Positions 49,267-57,534 of a stretch of DNA of 64,000 nt are shown piece after piece. How positions within the stretch are numbered: position 1 is the first letter of the stretch; the number at the start of each line of letters is the position of its first letter. Source of the stretch: Streptomyces sp. NBC_00775 (GTDB lineage: Bacteria; Actinomycetota; Actinomycetes; Streptomycetales; Streptomycetaceae). Below the pieces are notes generated by a model that was not told the DNA's origin, ran no database searches, and saw only the letters and a list, made by a program, of their open reading frames with translations. A program made the translations under genes and the position numbers. The stretch is from assembly GCF_036347135.1 (NCBI RefSeq), contig NZ_CP108938.1:3844001-3908000 (forward strand). Reading direction: 5' to 3'.

Positions 49267-50248
49267 GGCCCACCGCCTCGGCGACCATCGCGTCGGTCAA
49301 CCCGGCGTCCAGCAGCGCCTGGGCGTGCAGCAGCAGACAGGAGGGCACGGACTCGCTGATGCCCTGCTTGCGGCGGTTGGCCAGCTCATGGGTGCGCACC
49401 TTGATGCTGTGGGCCACGGTGGGTGGCGGCCAGGACGCCGGCTTGGGGGTCTGTTCCAGCAACTCGGCGAGCAGCTCGGCCAGTTGGGGCCGGTCTTCGG
49501 GCCGCTTGGCCAGACAGTGGGCGATCAGCTCCCGCATCCCCCCGGGTACGCCGTCGAGTTCGGGCGCGGCGAGGACGACCCGGTAGCGCACGGCCTCCCC
49601 GCTGCCGTGCGGCGCGCGGCCCGTGAGGGCGTACACCAGGACTCCGCCGAGGGAGAAGACGTCGCTCGGCGGGCCCGCCTGTGCTCCCTTGATCTGCTCG
49701 GGGGACATGAACGGCGGGGTGCCGACCACGATGCCGGCCTGGGTGAGTCCAGGGGCGCCGTCGACGCGGGAGATCCCGAAGTCGATGACGCGGGGTCCGT
49801 CGGAGGCGAGGAGCACGTTCGCCGGTTTCAGGTCCCGGTGCACCACGCGGGCCGCGTGGATGGCCTGGAGCGCCTCGACCAGGCCCGCGCCGAGCCGTCG
49901 TACCTGCGGCTCGGGGAGCGGGCCGTCCGTGCGGACGGCTTCGGCGAGCGACGGTCCGGGCACGTACATGGTGGCCAGCCAGGGCAGGTCGGCCTCGGTG
50001 TCGGCGTCGATGACGGCCGCGGTGTACGCGCCGCTGACCACCCGCGCGGCCGCGACCTCGCGCGCGAAGCGCTCTCTGAACTCGCCCTCCGCCGCGAGCT
50101 CGGGCCGCACCACCTTCACCGCGACCTCGCGTCCGGCCGGCGAACGGCCGAGATACACCCATCCCATGCCACCGGAGCCCAGCCGCCCCACGATGCGGTA
50201 CGGGCCGATCTTCATGGGGTCACTGACGGGTGTCCGCACCCCGCTCAC
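49253..50248 (-). CDS. Soluble eukaryotic-type Ser/Thr protein kinase
   Basis: This 331-residue protein has a complete Hanks kinase domain (about residues 13-275). Motifs are GRLGSGGMGWVYLGRSPAGR (P-loop), VAVKVVRPE (Lys), VVHRDLKPANVLLASDG (catalytic loop), VIDFGIS (DFG) and GTPPFMSPEQIKG (activation segment). No TM helix follows, unlike PknB-type receptors. The C-terminal ~55 residues (HELANRRKQGISESV, LLLHAQALLDAGL) are helical and may be a docking region. It overlaps the YbjN-like gene by 14 nt. It may belong functionally to the downstream TerY triad, giving two kinases in one locus. Confidence 0.93.
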   Translation of the reverse strand: MSGVRTPVSDPMKIGPYRIVGRLGSGGMGWVYLGRSPAGREVAVKVVRPELAAEGEFRERFAREVAAARVVSGAYTAAVIDADTEADLPWLATMYVPGPSLAEAVRTDGPLPEPQVRRLGAGLVEALQAIHAARVVHRDLKPANVLLASDGPRVIDFGISRVDGAPGLTQAGIVVGTPPFMSPEQIKGAQAGPPSDVFSLGGVLVYALTGRAPHGSGEAVRYRVVLAAPELDGVPGGMRELIAHCLAKRPEDRPQLAELLAELLEQTPKPASWPPPTVAHSIKVRTHELANRRKQGISESVPSCLLLHAQALLDAGLTDAMVAEAVGRGDA

Positions 50249-50368
50249 CTCGTTTCGGGGGTTCGTTGCAGGATGTCCCGAGTGTCCCGCGAAATGCGGT
50301 GCGCGGCAGAGGTGATGGCGGAAATGAGGAGCGGGATTACGTTCGCCCCCGCCGCCGGCCCAAAAGAC

Positions 50369-50412
50369 CGCGCGGTTCCCCGCGCCCTTGAAGGGGCGCG
50401 GGGAACCGCGCG
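50369..50412. terminator. 19-bp-stem Streptomyces repeat hairpin
   Basis: A perfect 19-bp stem (CGCGCGGTTCCCCGCGCCC and its complement) has a 6-nt loop. It lies just downstream of the mycothiol-enzyme gene (minus strand) and upstream of the kinase gene. It shares the GCGGGGAACxGCGC core with repeats at 28632 and 51279. Confidence 0.8.
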
Positions 50413-50435
50413 AGCAACCAGTTGACCGTCACGTC

Positions 50436-51224
50436 CTACGCATCCGGGTCCCAGGCTATGAGGAGGTCGAAGTGACGTCGGTCGCCGTCGGCCTTCAGGG
50501 AGTTCACCGGAATACGGCCGTACAAGACCAGAACCAGCTCACTTGCCGTGCCCCGGAGGCAGGCGTCGGCCCCGTCCGGGTCCTCGCCGGCAGCTGTGGC
50601 GGGCATCGTGGTGGCCCGTACGCCGTCGGCGGAGAGCGAGAGGCGCCAGGCTCGGCCCTCGGTGGCGTGGTAGTCGACGGCACAGGGCTCGTACGGCCAG
50701 GTGTACGGCCCCGCGCAGCAGGTGGACAGGAACTCGTCGACACCGTCGAGTGCCGCCTCGTCCGGCAGCGGCTGCGGGGAACCCAGGGCGGTCTGGGCGT
50801 CGTAGGTGTGCACCGCGGCCTCCTGGACCTGGTGCCGGGCGACGGCACCGCTGGTCTGCGGCGACTGCGACCCGCCCCACCACGTCCAGCAGCCGCGATC
50901 CGGGCCGGAGTCCCGCAGTGCGCTCAGCAACCGCTCCGTGGACTCGGCCGACCAGGCCAGCAGGGCCTCGCGCTCCCGGGGCGCGGCCGAGGCGTACTCC
51001 GAAGTGGTCTCGGCCGGGGGAGCGTCGGCAGGCCCCGCGGCGACGGTGTCGGCCCACTTGCGGTGCACCCCGCCCAGGTGCTGCACCAGATCCAGCAGCG
51101 TCCACCCGGGGCAGGTCGGCACCTGCGCCTCAAGGCTGGGCGCGGCGCCGGCCAAGGCCCGGAACGCGACCGACCGTTCGTCGATCAGCCGCAGCAGAGC
51201 AGGGAATTCCAGAGTCTTTTCCAC
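50436..51224 (-). CDS. Maleylpyruvate isomerase-family mycothiol-dependent enzyme
   Basis: This 262-residue protein has an N-terminal DinB-like four-helix metal-binding domain (about 1-150) with LLDLVQHLGGVHRKWADTVA, the conserved metal His pair, and VARHQVQEAAVHTYDAQTAL supplying the third His. The C-terminal domain (about 160-262) is the mycothiol-dependent maleylpyruvate isomerase C-domain (ACLRGTASELVLVLYGRIPV). Such enzymes use mycothiol for transfer or isomerisation; most Streptomyces paralogues have unknown substrates. Monocistronic, flanked by repeat hairpins on both sides. Confidence 0.88.
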   Translation of the reverse strand: MEKTLEFPALLRLIDERSVAFRALAGAAPSLEAQVPTCPGWTLLDLVQHLGGVHRKWADTVAAGPADAPPAETTSEYASAAPREREALLAWSAESTERLLSALRDSGPDRGCWTWWGGSQSPQTSGAVARHQVQEAAVHTYDAQTALGSPQPLPDEAALDGVDEFLSTCCAGPYTWPYEPCAVDYHATEGRAWRLSLSADGVRATTMPATAAGEDPDGADACLRGTASELVLVLYGRIPVNSLKADGDRRHFDLLIAWDPDA

Positions 51225-51278
51225 GCCGAGTGTCTATCAGCGTGCTCCGGCGACGGGACAGCGAATTTCACAGCGTCC

Positions 51279-51390
51279 GCGGCACCGGCCGTCAGGAGGC
51301 GCGGGGAACAGCGCAATCTTTTCAACGGAGCACTGGGCGCGCGGCACCGGCCGTCAAGGGGCGCGGGGAACGGCGCAATCTTTTCAGCGG
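51279..51390. repeat. Two 50-bp direct repeats carrying the Streptomyces GCGGGGAAC core
   Basis: Copies at 51279-51328 and 51341-51390 begin GCGGCACCGGCCGTCA, include GGCGCGGGGAAC and end CGCAATCTTTTCA(A/G)CGG. They differ at 4 of 50 positions and are separated by 12 nt. They lie in the 319-nt non-coding gap 51225-51543 between the mycothiol enzyme and PEPCK genes, where no gene is visible. Confidence 0.85.
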
Positions 51391-51394
51391 GGGT

Positions 51395-51413
51395 CTGGGG
51401 GCGCAGCCCCCAG
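51395..51413. terminator. Short G/C hairpin downstream of PEPCK gene
   Basis: An 8-bp perfect stem CTGGGGGC / GCCCCCAG has a 3-nt loop. It is 131 nt past the PEPCK stop on the minus strand and follows the direct repeats. Confidence 0.55.
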
Positions 51414-51543
51414 GGATGGGACGGGTAGGGGCGGCGGGGGCGAGAACCTCCCGGCGCCCACATCACCGCGGCCGGTCGTGATGACGTCGCAGGTCAGGGC
51501 AAGTCAGACCGGCCGCGGAGTTTGGTTGGGGCTGACGACAGGC

Positions 51544-53367
51544 CTAGCCCAGGCGCTGCACCAGCGCGCGGTACTCGTCCCACAGCTCCGTCGGCGTGTG
51601 ATCGCCGAAGGTGTTGAGGTGCTCGGGCACCAGCGCGGCCTCCTCCCGCCACACGTCCTTGTCGACCGTGAGGAGGAAGTCCAGGTCGGACTCGGACAGT
51701 TCGAGACCCTTGGTGTCGAGGGCGCCCTTGGCCGGCAGGATGCCGATCGGGGTCTCGACGCCCTCGGCACGGCCGTCCAGGCGGTCCACGATCCACTTCA
51801 GGACACGGCTGTTCTCACCGAAGCCCGGCCACACGAACTTGCCCGCGTCGTTCTTGCGGAACCAGTTCACGTAGTAGATCTTCGGGAGCTTCGCCTGGTC
51901 CTTGTCCTTGGCGACGTCGATCCAGTGACCCATGTAGTCGCCCATGTTGTAGCCGCAGAACGGCAGCATGGCGAACGGGTCGCGGCGCAGCTCGCCGACC
52001 TTGCCCTCGGCGGCGGCGGTCTTCTCGGAGGCGACGTTCGCCCCGAGGAAGACACCGTGGTTCCAGTCGAAGGACTCGGTCACCAGCGGGACCGCGGTGG
52101 CACGACGGCCGCCGAAGAGGATCGCCGAGATCGGCACGCCCTTGGGGTCCTCCCACTCGGGCGCGATGATCGGGCACTGCGAGGCGGGGACGGTGAAGCG
52201 GGCGTTGGGGTGCGCTGCGGGCGTACCGGACTCCGGCGTCCAGTCGTTGCCCTTCCAGTCGGTCAGGTGGGCCGGAGTCTCCTCCGTCATGCCCTCCCAC
52301 CAGATGTCGTTGTCGTCGGTCAGCGCGACGTTGGTGAAGACGGAGTTGCCCCACAGCGTCTTCATCGCGTTGGCGTTGGTGTGCTCACCGGTGCCGGGCG
52401 CGACGCCGAAGAAACCGGCCTCGGGGTTGATCGCGTACAGCTGGCCGTCCTCGCCGAACCGCATCCACGCGATGTCGTCACCGATCGTCTCGACGGTCCA
52501 GCCGGAGACCGTGGGCTCCAGCATGGCGAGGTTCGTCTTGCCGCAGGCGCTCGGGAAGGCGGCGGCGACGTACTTCGACCCACCCTGCGGCGGCGTGAGC
52601 TTGAGGATCAGCATGTGCTCGGCGAGCCAGCCCTCGTCGCGCGCCATGACGGAGGCGATGCGCAGGGCGTAGCACTTCTTGCCGAGCAGCGCGTTGCCGC
52701 CGTAGCCCGAGCCGTAGGACCAGATCTCGCGGGACTCGGGGAAGTGCGAGATGTACTTCGTGGAGTTGCACGGCCACGGCACGTCCGCCTCGCCCTCGGC
52801 CAGCGGCGCTCCGAGCGTGTGCACGGCACGCACGAAGAAGCCGTCGGTGCCGAGCTCCTCGAGGACCGGCTGTCCCATGCGGGTCATGGTGCGCATGGAC
52901 ACAGCGACGTAGGCGGAGTCGGTGATCTCGACGCCTATCGCGGAGAGGTCCGAGCCGAGGGGGCCCATGCAGAACGGGACGACGTACATCGTCCGGCCCT
53001 TCATCGAGCCGCGGAAGACGCCCTGCTCACCGGCGAAGATCTCCCGCATCTCGGCGGGGGCCTTCCAGTGGTTGGTCGGGCCCGCGTCCTCCTCCTTCTC
53101 GGAGCAGATGAACGTCCGGTCCTCGACCCGCGCGACATCGGTCGGGTCGGAAGCGGCGTAGTACGAGTTGGGGCGCTTGATCGGATCGAGCTTTTTGAAG
53201 GTGCCCTTGAGGACGAGCTCCTCGCTCAGTCGCTCGTATTCGGCTTCGGATCCGTCACACCAGACCACGCTGTCCGGCTGGGTCAGTTCGACGATCTCGT
53301 TGACCCACGAGATCAGTTCCTTGTGCTGGGTGGGGACCGTAGTGGGAGCCGCGATGTCGCGCGCCAC
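51544..53367 (-). CDS. pckG: Phosphoenolpyruvate carboxykinase (GTP)
   Basis: This 607-residue enzyme converts oxaloacetate and GTP to phosphoenolpyruvate, CO2 and GDP. It shows the GTP-PEPCK signatures: [40 protein letters not shown] (P-loop with the active-site Cys), [13 protein letters not shown] (metal Asp), [31 protein letters not shown] (Arg loop) and [13 protein letters not shown]. Length is normal for the bacterial GTP class. The ATG at 53365-53367 is unambiguous. It is the main gluconeogenic/anaplerotic enzyme; monocistronic. Confidence 0.98.
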   Translation of the reverse strand: MARDIAAPTTVPTQHKELISWVNEIVELTQPDSVVWCDGSEAEYERLSEELVLKGTFKKLDPIKRPNSYYAASDPTDVARVEDRTFICSEKEEDAGPTNHWKAPAEMREIFAGEQGVFRGSMKGRTMYVVPFCMGPLGSDLSAIGVEITDSAYVAVSMRTMTRMGQPVLEELGTDGFFVRAVHTLGAPLAEGEADVPWPCNSTKYISHFPESREIWSYGSGYGGNALLGKKCYALRIASVMARDEGWLAEHMLILKLTPPQGGSKYVAAAFPSACGKTNLAMLEPTVSGWTVETIGDDIAWMRFGEDGQLYAINPEAGFFGVAPGTGEHTNANAMKTLWGNSVFTNVALTDDNDIWWEGMTEETPAHLTDWKGNDWTPESGTPAAHPNARFTVPASQCPIIAPEWEDPKGVPISAILFGGRRATAVPLVTESFDWNHGVFLGANVASEKTAAAEGKVGELRRDPFAMLPFCGYNMGDYMGHWIDVAKDKDQAKLPKIYYVNWFRKNDAGKFVWPGFGENSRVLKWIVDRLDGRAEGVETPIGILPAKGALDTKGLELSESDLDFLLTVDKDVWREEAALVPEHLNTFGDHTPTELWDEYRALVQRLG

Positions 53368-53698
53368 GATTGCTCCTAAATGAAGGGTTTTGTTGTTGTG
53401 CCCCGTGGGGGCCGCGACCCGGATGCTTCACGTGGTCGATCTCTGGCGCTCATCCGGTGCCGACCGCACTCATATGATCATCCGATGGTACTGCGCATAT
53501 GTCCAGAGGGCTTCACAGCTGAGCGGAGTGAGCATCACCACGTGTATCCGTGATTCTTTGCGTCCACGTTGGGTTCAGCTGAAGGATTCTTTGCGTGAGC
53601 GCCGCCTTGCGCGACACTCGTGAGAACATGGCCACTCTTGGCTGTTCAGTGCGCCGTACTGACACGTAACTTACGGTTCCGTAGGTAGGATTCCGCCT
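53368..53698. other. Divergent promoter region between PEPCK and PAQR genes, with 12-bp direct repeats
   Basis: No gene is seen in these 331 nt. The 12-mer GATTCTTTGCGT occurs twice in direct orientation at 53552-53563 and 53585-53596, 33 bp apart (about three helical turns), which suggests a regulator site. The 53672-53683 dyad and -10 hexamer of the PAQR gene are listed separately. Confidence 0.55.
53672..53691 (+). promoter_or_regulatory. Promoter with TACGG-TT-CCGTA dyad and TAGGAT -10 element
   Basis: The dyad at 53672-53683 directly precedes TAGGAT (53686-53691), which ends 7 nt before the ATG of the PAQR gene. No Shine-Dalgarno fits in the remaining leader, so the transcript is probably leaderless. 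The dyad is in a repressor position. Confidence 0.5.
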
Positions 53699-54412
53699 AT
53701 GACTGCGCCCGTCCCCGACGCGCCCACGGACTCGCCGGCCGCCGGCCACGGTCCCGACGCGCTCTCCCAGCCGCATCCGGTCAAGCCCAAGCTCCGCGGC
53801 TGGCTGCATCTCGGTATGTTCCCGGCCGTGCTCATCTCCGGCCTGGTGCTCACCGCGCTCGCGTCCTCGACCCGCGGCCGCATCGCGTGCGGGATCTTCG
53901 CCCTGACGGCCTGCCTGCTGTTCGGGGTGAGCGCGCTCTACCACCGCGGCAACTGGAGCCCGCGCATGGACGGCGTACTGCGCAGACTCGACCACGCGAA
54001 CATCTTCCTGATCATCGCGGGCACCTACACCCCGCTGACGATGCTGCTGCTCCCGGGCGCCAAGGGGCAGTGGCTCCTGTGGAGCATCTGGGCCGCGGCG
54101 GCCGCCGGCATCGCCTTCCGGGTGTTCTGGGTCGGCGCCCCGCGCTGGCTCTACACCCCCTGCTACATCGCGATGGGCTGGGCGGCCGTCTTCTTCCTCC
54201 CGGACTTCATGCGCACGGGCGGCATCGCCGTCCTCGTCCTGGTGATCGTCGGCGGTCTGCTCTACAGCGCGGGCGGTGTGATCTACGGGATCAAGCGCCC
54301 CAACCCGTCACCGAGCTGGTTCGGCTTCCACGAGGTCTTCCACTCCCTCACCCTCGCGGCGTTCGTCGTGCACTACGTCGGGATCTCGCTGGTGGCCTAC
54401 CAGCACGGTTAA
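53699..54412 (+). CDS. PAQR / hemolysin III family membrane protein
   Basis: This 237-residue protein has seven TM helices after a 35-residue hydrophilic N-terminus. Family metal-site motifs are present: FGVSALYHRGNWSPRMDGVL (Ser and His), RRLDHANIFLIIAGTYTPLT (Asp, His) and FGFHEVFHSLTLAAFVVHYV (two further His). The family (hemolysin III, YqfA, adiponectin-receptor relatives) is thought to act as zinc-dependent lipid hydrolases such as ceramidases; the true substrate in Streptomyces is unknown. ATG 53699 fits a leaderless promoter. Followed by a strong terminator. Confidence 0.93.
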   Translation: MTAPVPDAPTDSPAAGHGPDALSQPHPVKPKLRGWLHLGMFPAVLISGLVLTALASSTRGRIACGIFALTACLLFGVSALYHRGNWSPRMDGVLRRLDHANIFLIIAGTYTPLTMLLLPGAKGQWLLWSIWAAAAAGIAFRVFWVGAPRWLYTPCYIAMGWAAVFFLPDFMRTGGIAVLVLVIVGGLLYSAGGVIYGIKRPNPSPSWFGFHEVFHSLTLAAFVVHYVGISLVAYQHG

Positions 54413-54436
54413 CCCCCTCCCACCAGCTTCTTTCCA

Positions 54437-54462
54437 GGGCCGCGGCTTACGAGCCGCGGCCC
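54437..54462 (+). terminator. Rho-independent terminator after PAQR gene
   Basis: An 11-bp perfect stem GGGCCGCGGCT / AGCCGCGGCCC has a TACG loop and a TTT tail. It lies 25 nt after the stop codon. Confidence 0.88.
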
Positions 54463-54491
54463 TTTGCCATGTCTTGAAAGCACCTCCCCAT

Positions 54492-54540
54492 TGACAGACA
54501 CCATCTTTTGAGAGTTACTCTCATTTCATGGTTACTGTCA
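54492..54540. promoter_or_regulatory. 49-bp nested dyad operator spanning promoter and start codon of MFS gene
   Basis: Three pairs of arms share one centre at 54516: TGAGAGT-t-ACTCTCA (54509-54523), ACCAT/ATGGT (54500-54504, 54528-54532) and TGACAG/CTGTCA (54492-54497, 54535-54540). In all, 18 of 24 positions are complementary. It covers a TTGACA -35 hexamer (54491-54496), the -10 region and the ATG at 54528. The co-transcribed TetR-family repressor is the likely ligand. Confidence 0.8.
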
Positions 54541-56096
54541 CTCAGGACAATGCCGTACGGCGCGACCCGCGCCGTTGGTGGGCCCTCGGGGCCCTGGTCG
54601 CGAGCATGCTCACGCTCGGCTTCGACACGACGATCCTCAACGTCGCCCTGCCGACGATGGCGGGTGAACTCGGCGCCACCACCGGCCAGCAGCAGTGGAT
54701 GGCGGACGCGTATGTGATCGTCTTCGCGGCCCTCATGCTCCCGGCGGGACTGCTCGGCGACCGGTTCGGGCGGCGGCGGATGCTGGTCGTCGGACTCGGC
54801 ATCTTCCTCGCCGGTTCCGTGATGGGCTCCCTGGCCGGCGACGTGAACTGGGTCATCGCGGCCCGCACGGTGATGGGCCTCGGCGCCGCGCTGGTCATGC
54901 CGCTCGCCCTGTCCGTGCTGCCCTCACTCTTCGGACCCGACGAGCGCACCAAGGCCGTCGGCATCATCTCCGCCGCCTCGTCGCTCGGTCTGCCGCTCGG
55001 CCCGATCATCGGCGGCTGGCTGCTCAACCACTTCTGGTGGGGCTCGGTCTTCCTGGTCAACGTCCCGATGGCCGCGATCGGCATCGCCGCCTGCGTCTTC
55101 CTGCTGCCCGAGACCCGCGACCCCGCCTCCCCCAAGGTCGACATCCTCTCCACCGCGCTCACCGCGACCGGGCTCGGCGCCCTCATCTACGCGATCATCG
55201 AGGCACCCGGCCGCGGCTGGGGCGACCCGCTGATCGTGGGCATGCTCGGCGCGGCCGTGGTCCTGATCGCCGCCCTGGTGCTGCGCGAGCGGCGCGTGGA
55301 GCGCCCCATGCTCGACATGACACTGCTCAGCCAGCGCGGGTTCCTGTTCAACACCCTCGCGGCGACCCTGGTGATGTTCGTCCTGTCCGGCCTGCTGTTC
55401 GTGCTGCCGCCGTACCTCCAGGCGGTGCTCGGCCACGACGCCCTCGGCACCGGCGTCAGGCTGCTGCCCATGATGGGCGGTCTGATCGTCGCGGCCCGGG
55501 CCGCCCAGCCGGTCGTCGCCCGGTTCGGTTCCCGTGCGGTGGTCAGCGCGGGACTGGTGGTACTGGCCTTCGCCGCGCTGCTCGGCAGCCGTACGACGGT
55601 CGACTCGGGCTACGGCTTCACCGCGCTGTGGCTGTCGATCACCGGCTTCGGCTTCGGCTTCTCGGTCGTCCCCGCGATGGACGGCGCCCTCGGCGCCCTG
55701 CCCCGCGACCGGGCGGGCAGCGGCGCCGGGCTCCTCATGACGATGCGCCAGGTCGGCAGCGCGATCGGCATCGCCCTCCTCGGCAGCCTGCTGGCGAGCA
55801 CCTTCCGCGACCGCCTCGACGTCACCGGTCTGCCCGCGAAGGCGGCCGACACCGCCGGGGAGTCCGTGGTCGCGGCGCACATCGTCGCCCAGAAGGCGGG
55901 CTCGGCCGATCTCGTGGCCTCCGCGAACAGCGCGTACGTCCACGGCATGAGCCTGGTCCTGCTGGTGTGCGGCATCGCGGCCCTCGTCACCGCCCTGCTG
56001 GCCGCGGCGTTCCTGCCGAACACCCCGGTCACGCACTCCGAGAAGGAGGACGAGGACCCGGCCATGGCCACTGTTCCGGCGGATGCCGGAGAATGA
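54528..56096 (+). CDS. MFS drug exporter, DHA2 (EmrB/QacA) family
   Basis: This 522-residue transporter has 14 predicted TM helices. It shows DHA2 signatures: LGFDTTILNVALPTMAGELG (motif D1), LPAGLLGDRFGRRRMLVVGL (motif A), the TM4 Arg region VIAARTVMGLGAALVMPLAL, and LGLPLGPIIGGWLL (motif C, antiporter). It exports hydrophobic or cationic compounds in exchange for protons. The ATG at 54528 lies within the operator dyad and has no good Shine-Dalgarno, so the transcript is probably leaderless or very short. The stop overlaps the TetR gene ATG (ATGA). Confidence 0.95.
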   Translation: MVTVTQDNAVRRDPRRWWALGALVASMLTLGFDTTILNVALPTMAGELGATTGQQQWMADAYVIVFAALMLPAGLLGDRFGRRRMLVVGLGIFLAGSVMGSLAGDVNWVIAARTVMGLGAALVMPLALSVLPSLFGPDERTKAVGIISAASSLGLPLGPIIGGWLLNHFWWGSVFLVNVPMAAIGIAACVFLLPETRDPASPKVDILSTALTATGLGALIYAIIEAPGRGWGDPLIVGMLGAAVVLIAALVLRERRVERPMLDMTLLSQRGFLFNTLAATLVMFVLSGLLFVLPPYLQAVLGHDALGTGVRLLPMMGGLIVAARAAQPVVARFGSRAVVSAGLVVLAFAALLGSRTTVDSGYGFTALWLSITGFGFGFSVVPAMDGALGALPRDRAGSGAGLLMTMRQVGSAIGIALLGSLLASTFRDRLDVTGLPAKAADTAGESVVAAHIVAQKAGSADLVASANSAYVHGMSLVLLVCGIAALVTALLAAAFLPNTPVTHSEKEDEDPAMATVPADAGE

Positions 56097-56731
56097 GCGA
56101 CATGACGGCCGCACGAACCTCCGCCCCCGCCGACCGCCCCCAGCTGGGACTCCGCGAGCGGAAGAAGATCAAGACCCGCGAGGCGATCCGCACCGCGACG
56201 TACGCACTGGTCCTGGAGCAGGGGTACGACGCGACGACGATCGAGCAGATCGCCGAGCGCGCCGAGGTGTCGCCGTCGACCGTCTTCCGCTACTTCCCGA
56301 CCAAGGAGGACATCGTCCTCACGGACGAGTACGACCCGCTCATCATGGAGGAGGTGCGGGCCCGGCCCGCCGACGAGCCCTGGCCGGACACCATCCGGTA
56401 TGTGATGCGGAAGGCCGCCCAGGTCGGCATCGAGGAGGACGCCGAGGTGGCCCGGCTGCGGACCCAGCTGCTGGCCGAGGTCCCGGCGGTGCGCTCGCGG
56501 ATGATGGAGAGCATGTCGGTCACCGGCAGCATGCTCTGCCAGGCCATCGGCGAGCGCACCGGCCGGGACCCGGAGAGCCTGGAGGTGCGGGTCTACGCGA
56601 TGTCCTTCATCGGCGGCCTGATGGAGACCTCCTTGTACTGGGCCGAGAACGGCCATCAGGACGATTTCCTGACCCTCATCGACCGCACCATGGACGTCCT
56701 GGAACACGGCCTCCCCACCGAAAAGCCCTGA
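56093..56731 (+). CDS. TetR-family transcriptional repressor
   Basis: This 212-residue protein has an N-terminal HTH (about residues 20-68: LRERKKIKTREAIRTATYAL, TTIEQIAERAEVSPSTVFRY, FPTKEDIVLTDEYD) and an all-helical ligand domain (about 80-210, VTGSMLCQAIGERTG). The SPSTVFRYFPTKEDIV recognition-helix sequence is the common actinobacterial type. The ATG overlaps the exporter stop, so repressor and pump are made from one mRNA: an autoregulated, inducer-responsive circuit acting on the dyad at 54492-54540. Confidence 0.95.
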   Translation: MSDMTAARTSAPADRPQLGLRERKKIKTREAIRTATYALVLEQGYDATTIEQIAERAEVSPSTVFRYFPTKEDIVLTDEYDPLIMEEVRARPADEPWPDTIRYVMRKAAQVGIEEDAEVARLRTQLLAEVPAVRSRMMESMSVTGSMLCQAIGERTGRDPESLEVRVYAMSFIGGLMETSLYWAENGHQDDFLTLIDRTMDVLEHGLPTEKP

Positions 56732-56764
56732 GGCGGGGGCCCTGCCCCGTGGCATCCTGACCGG

Positions 56765-57490
56765 GTGAACGGACCCGAGATCCAAGTCGACTTCGCCCCC
56801 GAGCTGACGGTGTTCGTCCCGAACGACCGCCGCCGGGGCGCCACCGCCCTCGTCACCGACGGCGTCTCGACCCTCGGCCATGTCGTCGAGTCTCTGGGCG
56901 TCCCGCTGACGGAGGCCGGCGCCCTGGTCGTGGACGGCCGTCAGGTGCCGTTCTCGCACATCCCGGCGGCCGGCGAGTCGGTGGAGGTACGCGCGGTCGA
57001 GCGCCCGCAGCAGGTCCCCGGCGCCCCGCTCCGCTTCCTCCTCGACGTCCACCTCGGCACCCTCGCCCGCCGGCTGCGACTGCTGGGCGTCGACACGGCG
57101 TACGAGTCGACGGACATCGGCGACCCGGCCCTCTCCGCCCGCTCGGCGGCCGAGCGGCGTGTCATGCTCAGCCGCGACCGCGGACTGCTGCGCCGCCGCG
57201 AGCTGTGGGCGGGCGCGTTCGTCTACAGCACCCGGCCCGACGACCAACTCCGTGACGTACTGGGCCGGTTCGCGCCCGAGCTGAAGCCCTGGACGCGCTG
57301 CACGGCGTGCAACGGCCTGCTCCAGGAGGCCACGAAGGAGCAGGTCGCGCACCAGTTGGAGGGCGGCACACAGCGGTCGTACGACGTGTTCGCCCAGTGC
57401 GGGGACTGCGGGCGCGCGTATTGGAAGGGCGCGCACCACGACCGCCTTGAGGCCATCGTGGAGCACGCCCTCGCCGAGTTCGGCAGCTGA
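56765..57490 (+). CDS. Mut7-C RNase-domain protein with N-terminal ubiquitin-like domain
   Basis: This 241-residue protein starts at GTG 56765. Residues about 1-82 form a beta-grasp ubiquitin-like module (ELTVFVPNDRRRGATALV, GVPLTEAGALVVDGRQV). Residues about 88-235 are a Mut7-C domain: FLLDVHLGTLARRLRLLGVD and VMLSRDRGLLRRR carry the PIN-like acidic residues, and a zinc ribbon CTACNGLL...CGDCGRAYW ends the protein. The family is predicted to cleave RNA; the Ubl part suggests a link to protein tagging or sulfur carriers. No experimental role is known to me. Confidence 0.92.
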   Translation: MNGPEIQVDFAPELTVFVPNDRRRGATALVTDGVSTLGHVVESLGVPLTEAGALVVDGRQVPFSHIPAAGESVEVRAVERPQQVPGAPLRFLLDVHLGTLARRLRLLGVDTAYESTDIGDPALSARSAAERRVMLSRDRGLLRRRELWAGAFVYSTRPDDQLRDVLGRFAPELKPWTRCTACNGLLQEATKEQVAHQLEGGTQRSYDVFAQCGDCGRAYWKGAHHDRLEAIVEHALAEFGS

Positions 57491-57534
57491 CTCAGGTCCA
57501 GGCCGTACCGGCACCAGTCAGCAGCCCTCGAAGG

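Noticed and set aside
51279..51390. CRISPR-like repeat pair
   Set aside because: There are only two copies with a 12-nt gap, and the repeat matches a Streptomyces intergenic element found elsewhere in the window. No cas gene is present.
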